This document shows, piece by piece, positions 63,017-64,000 of a stretch of 64,000 bases of DNA (its first letter is position 1; the number at the start of each line of letters is the position of its first letter). The DNA is taken from contig CM060194.1 of assembly GCA_030549335.1 (NCBI GenBank), forward strand, positions 12,960,171 to 13,024,170. The letters run 5' to 3'. A model generated the notes under the pieces. That model worked only from the letters and a program-made list of their open reading frames with translations. It did not search any database and was not told the origin of the DNA. The translations under genes and the position numbers were made by a program. The stretch is from Pontederia crassipes (lineage: Eukaryota > Streptophyta > Magnoliopsida > Commelinales > Pontederiaceae).

Positions 63017-64000
63017 AGTAGAATAAAAGAACCTGTGAAGAAGGAAGATATTTCATATATCAAATACCAAACTCTTCTAAGCATCCATTTGATTATGATG
63101 TAAAACTAGGTAACCAATGCTACTCTGCTTGACGAAGGAATGAATTCATTTTCCATTACGAATACAAAGTATAAATTATAGACTGATTTCTATAATTCTT
63201 TTAGATTCTGCGTTCTTTGAAATGCTGGGATTTACATTATTAATTAGAGAGTATTTCCAAAGGAATTGCAAGGGCATACAGGGTTCACAGAATATTGATG
63301 ACTACAGAACCATCAATACCGTATAACATGAACAATGGATGCTGAATTCCTAATAGTTATTAGATAGGCACCTAGCAATTCCCCAGCTGAGTAGTCACTT
63401 AGTGCATCTGGATATATTTCACCTATCAAAGAAGAGATATTTTTTTTGACGAAAAAAGAAGATCAGATTATTCTCAATCTAATGCTAAAATGTATAAATT
63501 TCATTTCTAAAATAAGCACTCGGTTGCATGGCATGATCTTGTGTACTACAGAGTTTTGTTTTTGAACGTAGTCTACTACAGAGTTAATTGAACATCATAA
63601 CAGAAACATCAGTAAGCACTCTATGGCAGCGTTTGGTTGGGAACTTTTCGCGAGAACAACGTGAAAAGTTCCCAAACACAATATGTGACGTCACGTGACA
63701 TTCGGCCGGAACATTTGGCCAAATGTTCCGGCCGAAAGTTCTTGCCTTCGGCGGCAAGAACATTTGTTTTTTTTTTTTCAATGCCATATCTTATCAGCCG
63801 CCTTCTTTGACTTTTTTTTTTAAATTTCATTTATTTTTTAATTGTTTTATAATGTATGTATATATAATTTAGAATATATTAATACATTATTAGGGATATT
63901 ACAAAATAATTGATTAAATGTTATTAATAAAAAATTATAAAATAATTAGTTCTAATAATTAATAAATATTTTATTAATTAAACTATTCAATTATTTTTTA
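63017..64000. other. 5' UTR intron / promoter region of the FRIGIDA-like gene
   Basis: Apart from the hairpin cluster at 63639-63761, no gene or exon is recognised. The distal 5'-UTR exon implied by the acceptor near 63033 could not be placed. Confidence 0.4.
63639..63761. repeat. hairpin cluster with a perfect 36-bp palindrome
   Basis: Stem 1 is GGGAACTTTTC/GAAAAGTTCCC (63639-63649 with 63663-63673). GTGACGTCAC (63685-63694) is a palindrome with an ACGT core. A perfect 36-bp palindrome spans 63701-63736 (left arm TTCGGCCGGAACATTTGG). Stem 3 is GTTCTTGCC/GGCAAGAAC with a 6-base loop (63738-63746 with 63753-63761). The cluster is preceded by CAGCGTTTGGTTGGGAAC, resembling a hAT-type end. Confidence 0.85.

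Overview
The window is nuclear DNA of a flowering plant, most likely a monocot of the grass/palm/banana side. The exons of two genes (the first exon of the OEP37 homologue and the whole KORRIGAN-type glucanase) are very GC-rich while introns and spacers are AT-rich. Genes have spliced exons with GT-AG introns, and the intergenic space is filled with CACTA, LTR, LINE and SINE elements. The species cannot be fixed from sequence alone.

Left half (1-26 kb) is repeat-rich. It holds a roughly 1.9-kb tandem duplication (about 1542-5097 and 9672-11578, same orientation) carrying two copies of a small minus-strand two-exon gene for a secreted cysteine-rich peptide. The distal copy (9591-10943) is intact: signal peptide in exon 1 and eight cysteines in a 28-residue exon-2 tail. 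The proximal copy (1524-2631) has its cysteine exon cut by the end of a CACTA transposon, which supplies a stop codon. A second, complete non-autonomous CACTA element (2996-4833, TSD GCT) lies upstream of the broken copy, and the intact duplicate preserves the empty site. Between the copies is a gypsy-type LTR relic. From about 12.3 to 21.6 kb lie a further CACTA end and the decayed coding region of an autonomous CACTA (En/Spm) element, with TNP2-like and TNPA-like pseudogenes and an array of subterminal-type motifs.

Right half (26-64 kb) holds four housekeeping-type genes with confidently rebuilt exon structures. They are OEP37 (plus, 26312-37734, chloroplast outer-envelope beta-barrel), a KORRIGAN/GH9 membrane endo-1,4-beta-glucanase (plus, 40546-42861), VPS3 (minus, 44340-56393, CORVET tethering subunit, 15 exons) and a FRIGIDA-like protein gene (minus, 59519-63016). 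KORRIGAN and VPS3 are convergent. The four genes do not form a pathway; this is ordinary plant gene order.

The introns are traps for small retroelements: paired SINEs in OEP37 intron 2; a 5'-truncated SINE, an L1 LINE fragment and an RTE LINE tail in OEP37 intron 4; a complete 1-kb TRIM-like LTR element in VPS3 intron 7; an RTE LINE tail in VPS3 intron 6; and a SINE in VPS3 intron 12. Several have exact target-site duplications readable here. The SINEs and the RTE LINE share the same 3' end with a (TTG)n tail. Other striking structures are a perfect (TC)58 microsatellite at 39433 and two three-hairpin clusters (35287-35411 and 63639-63761), the second holding a perfect 36-bp palindrome.
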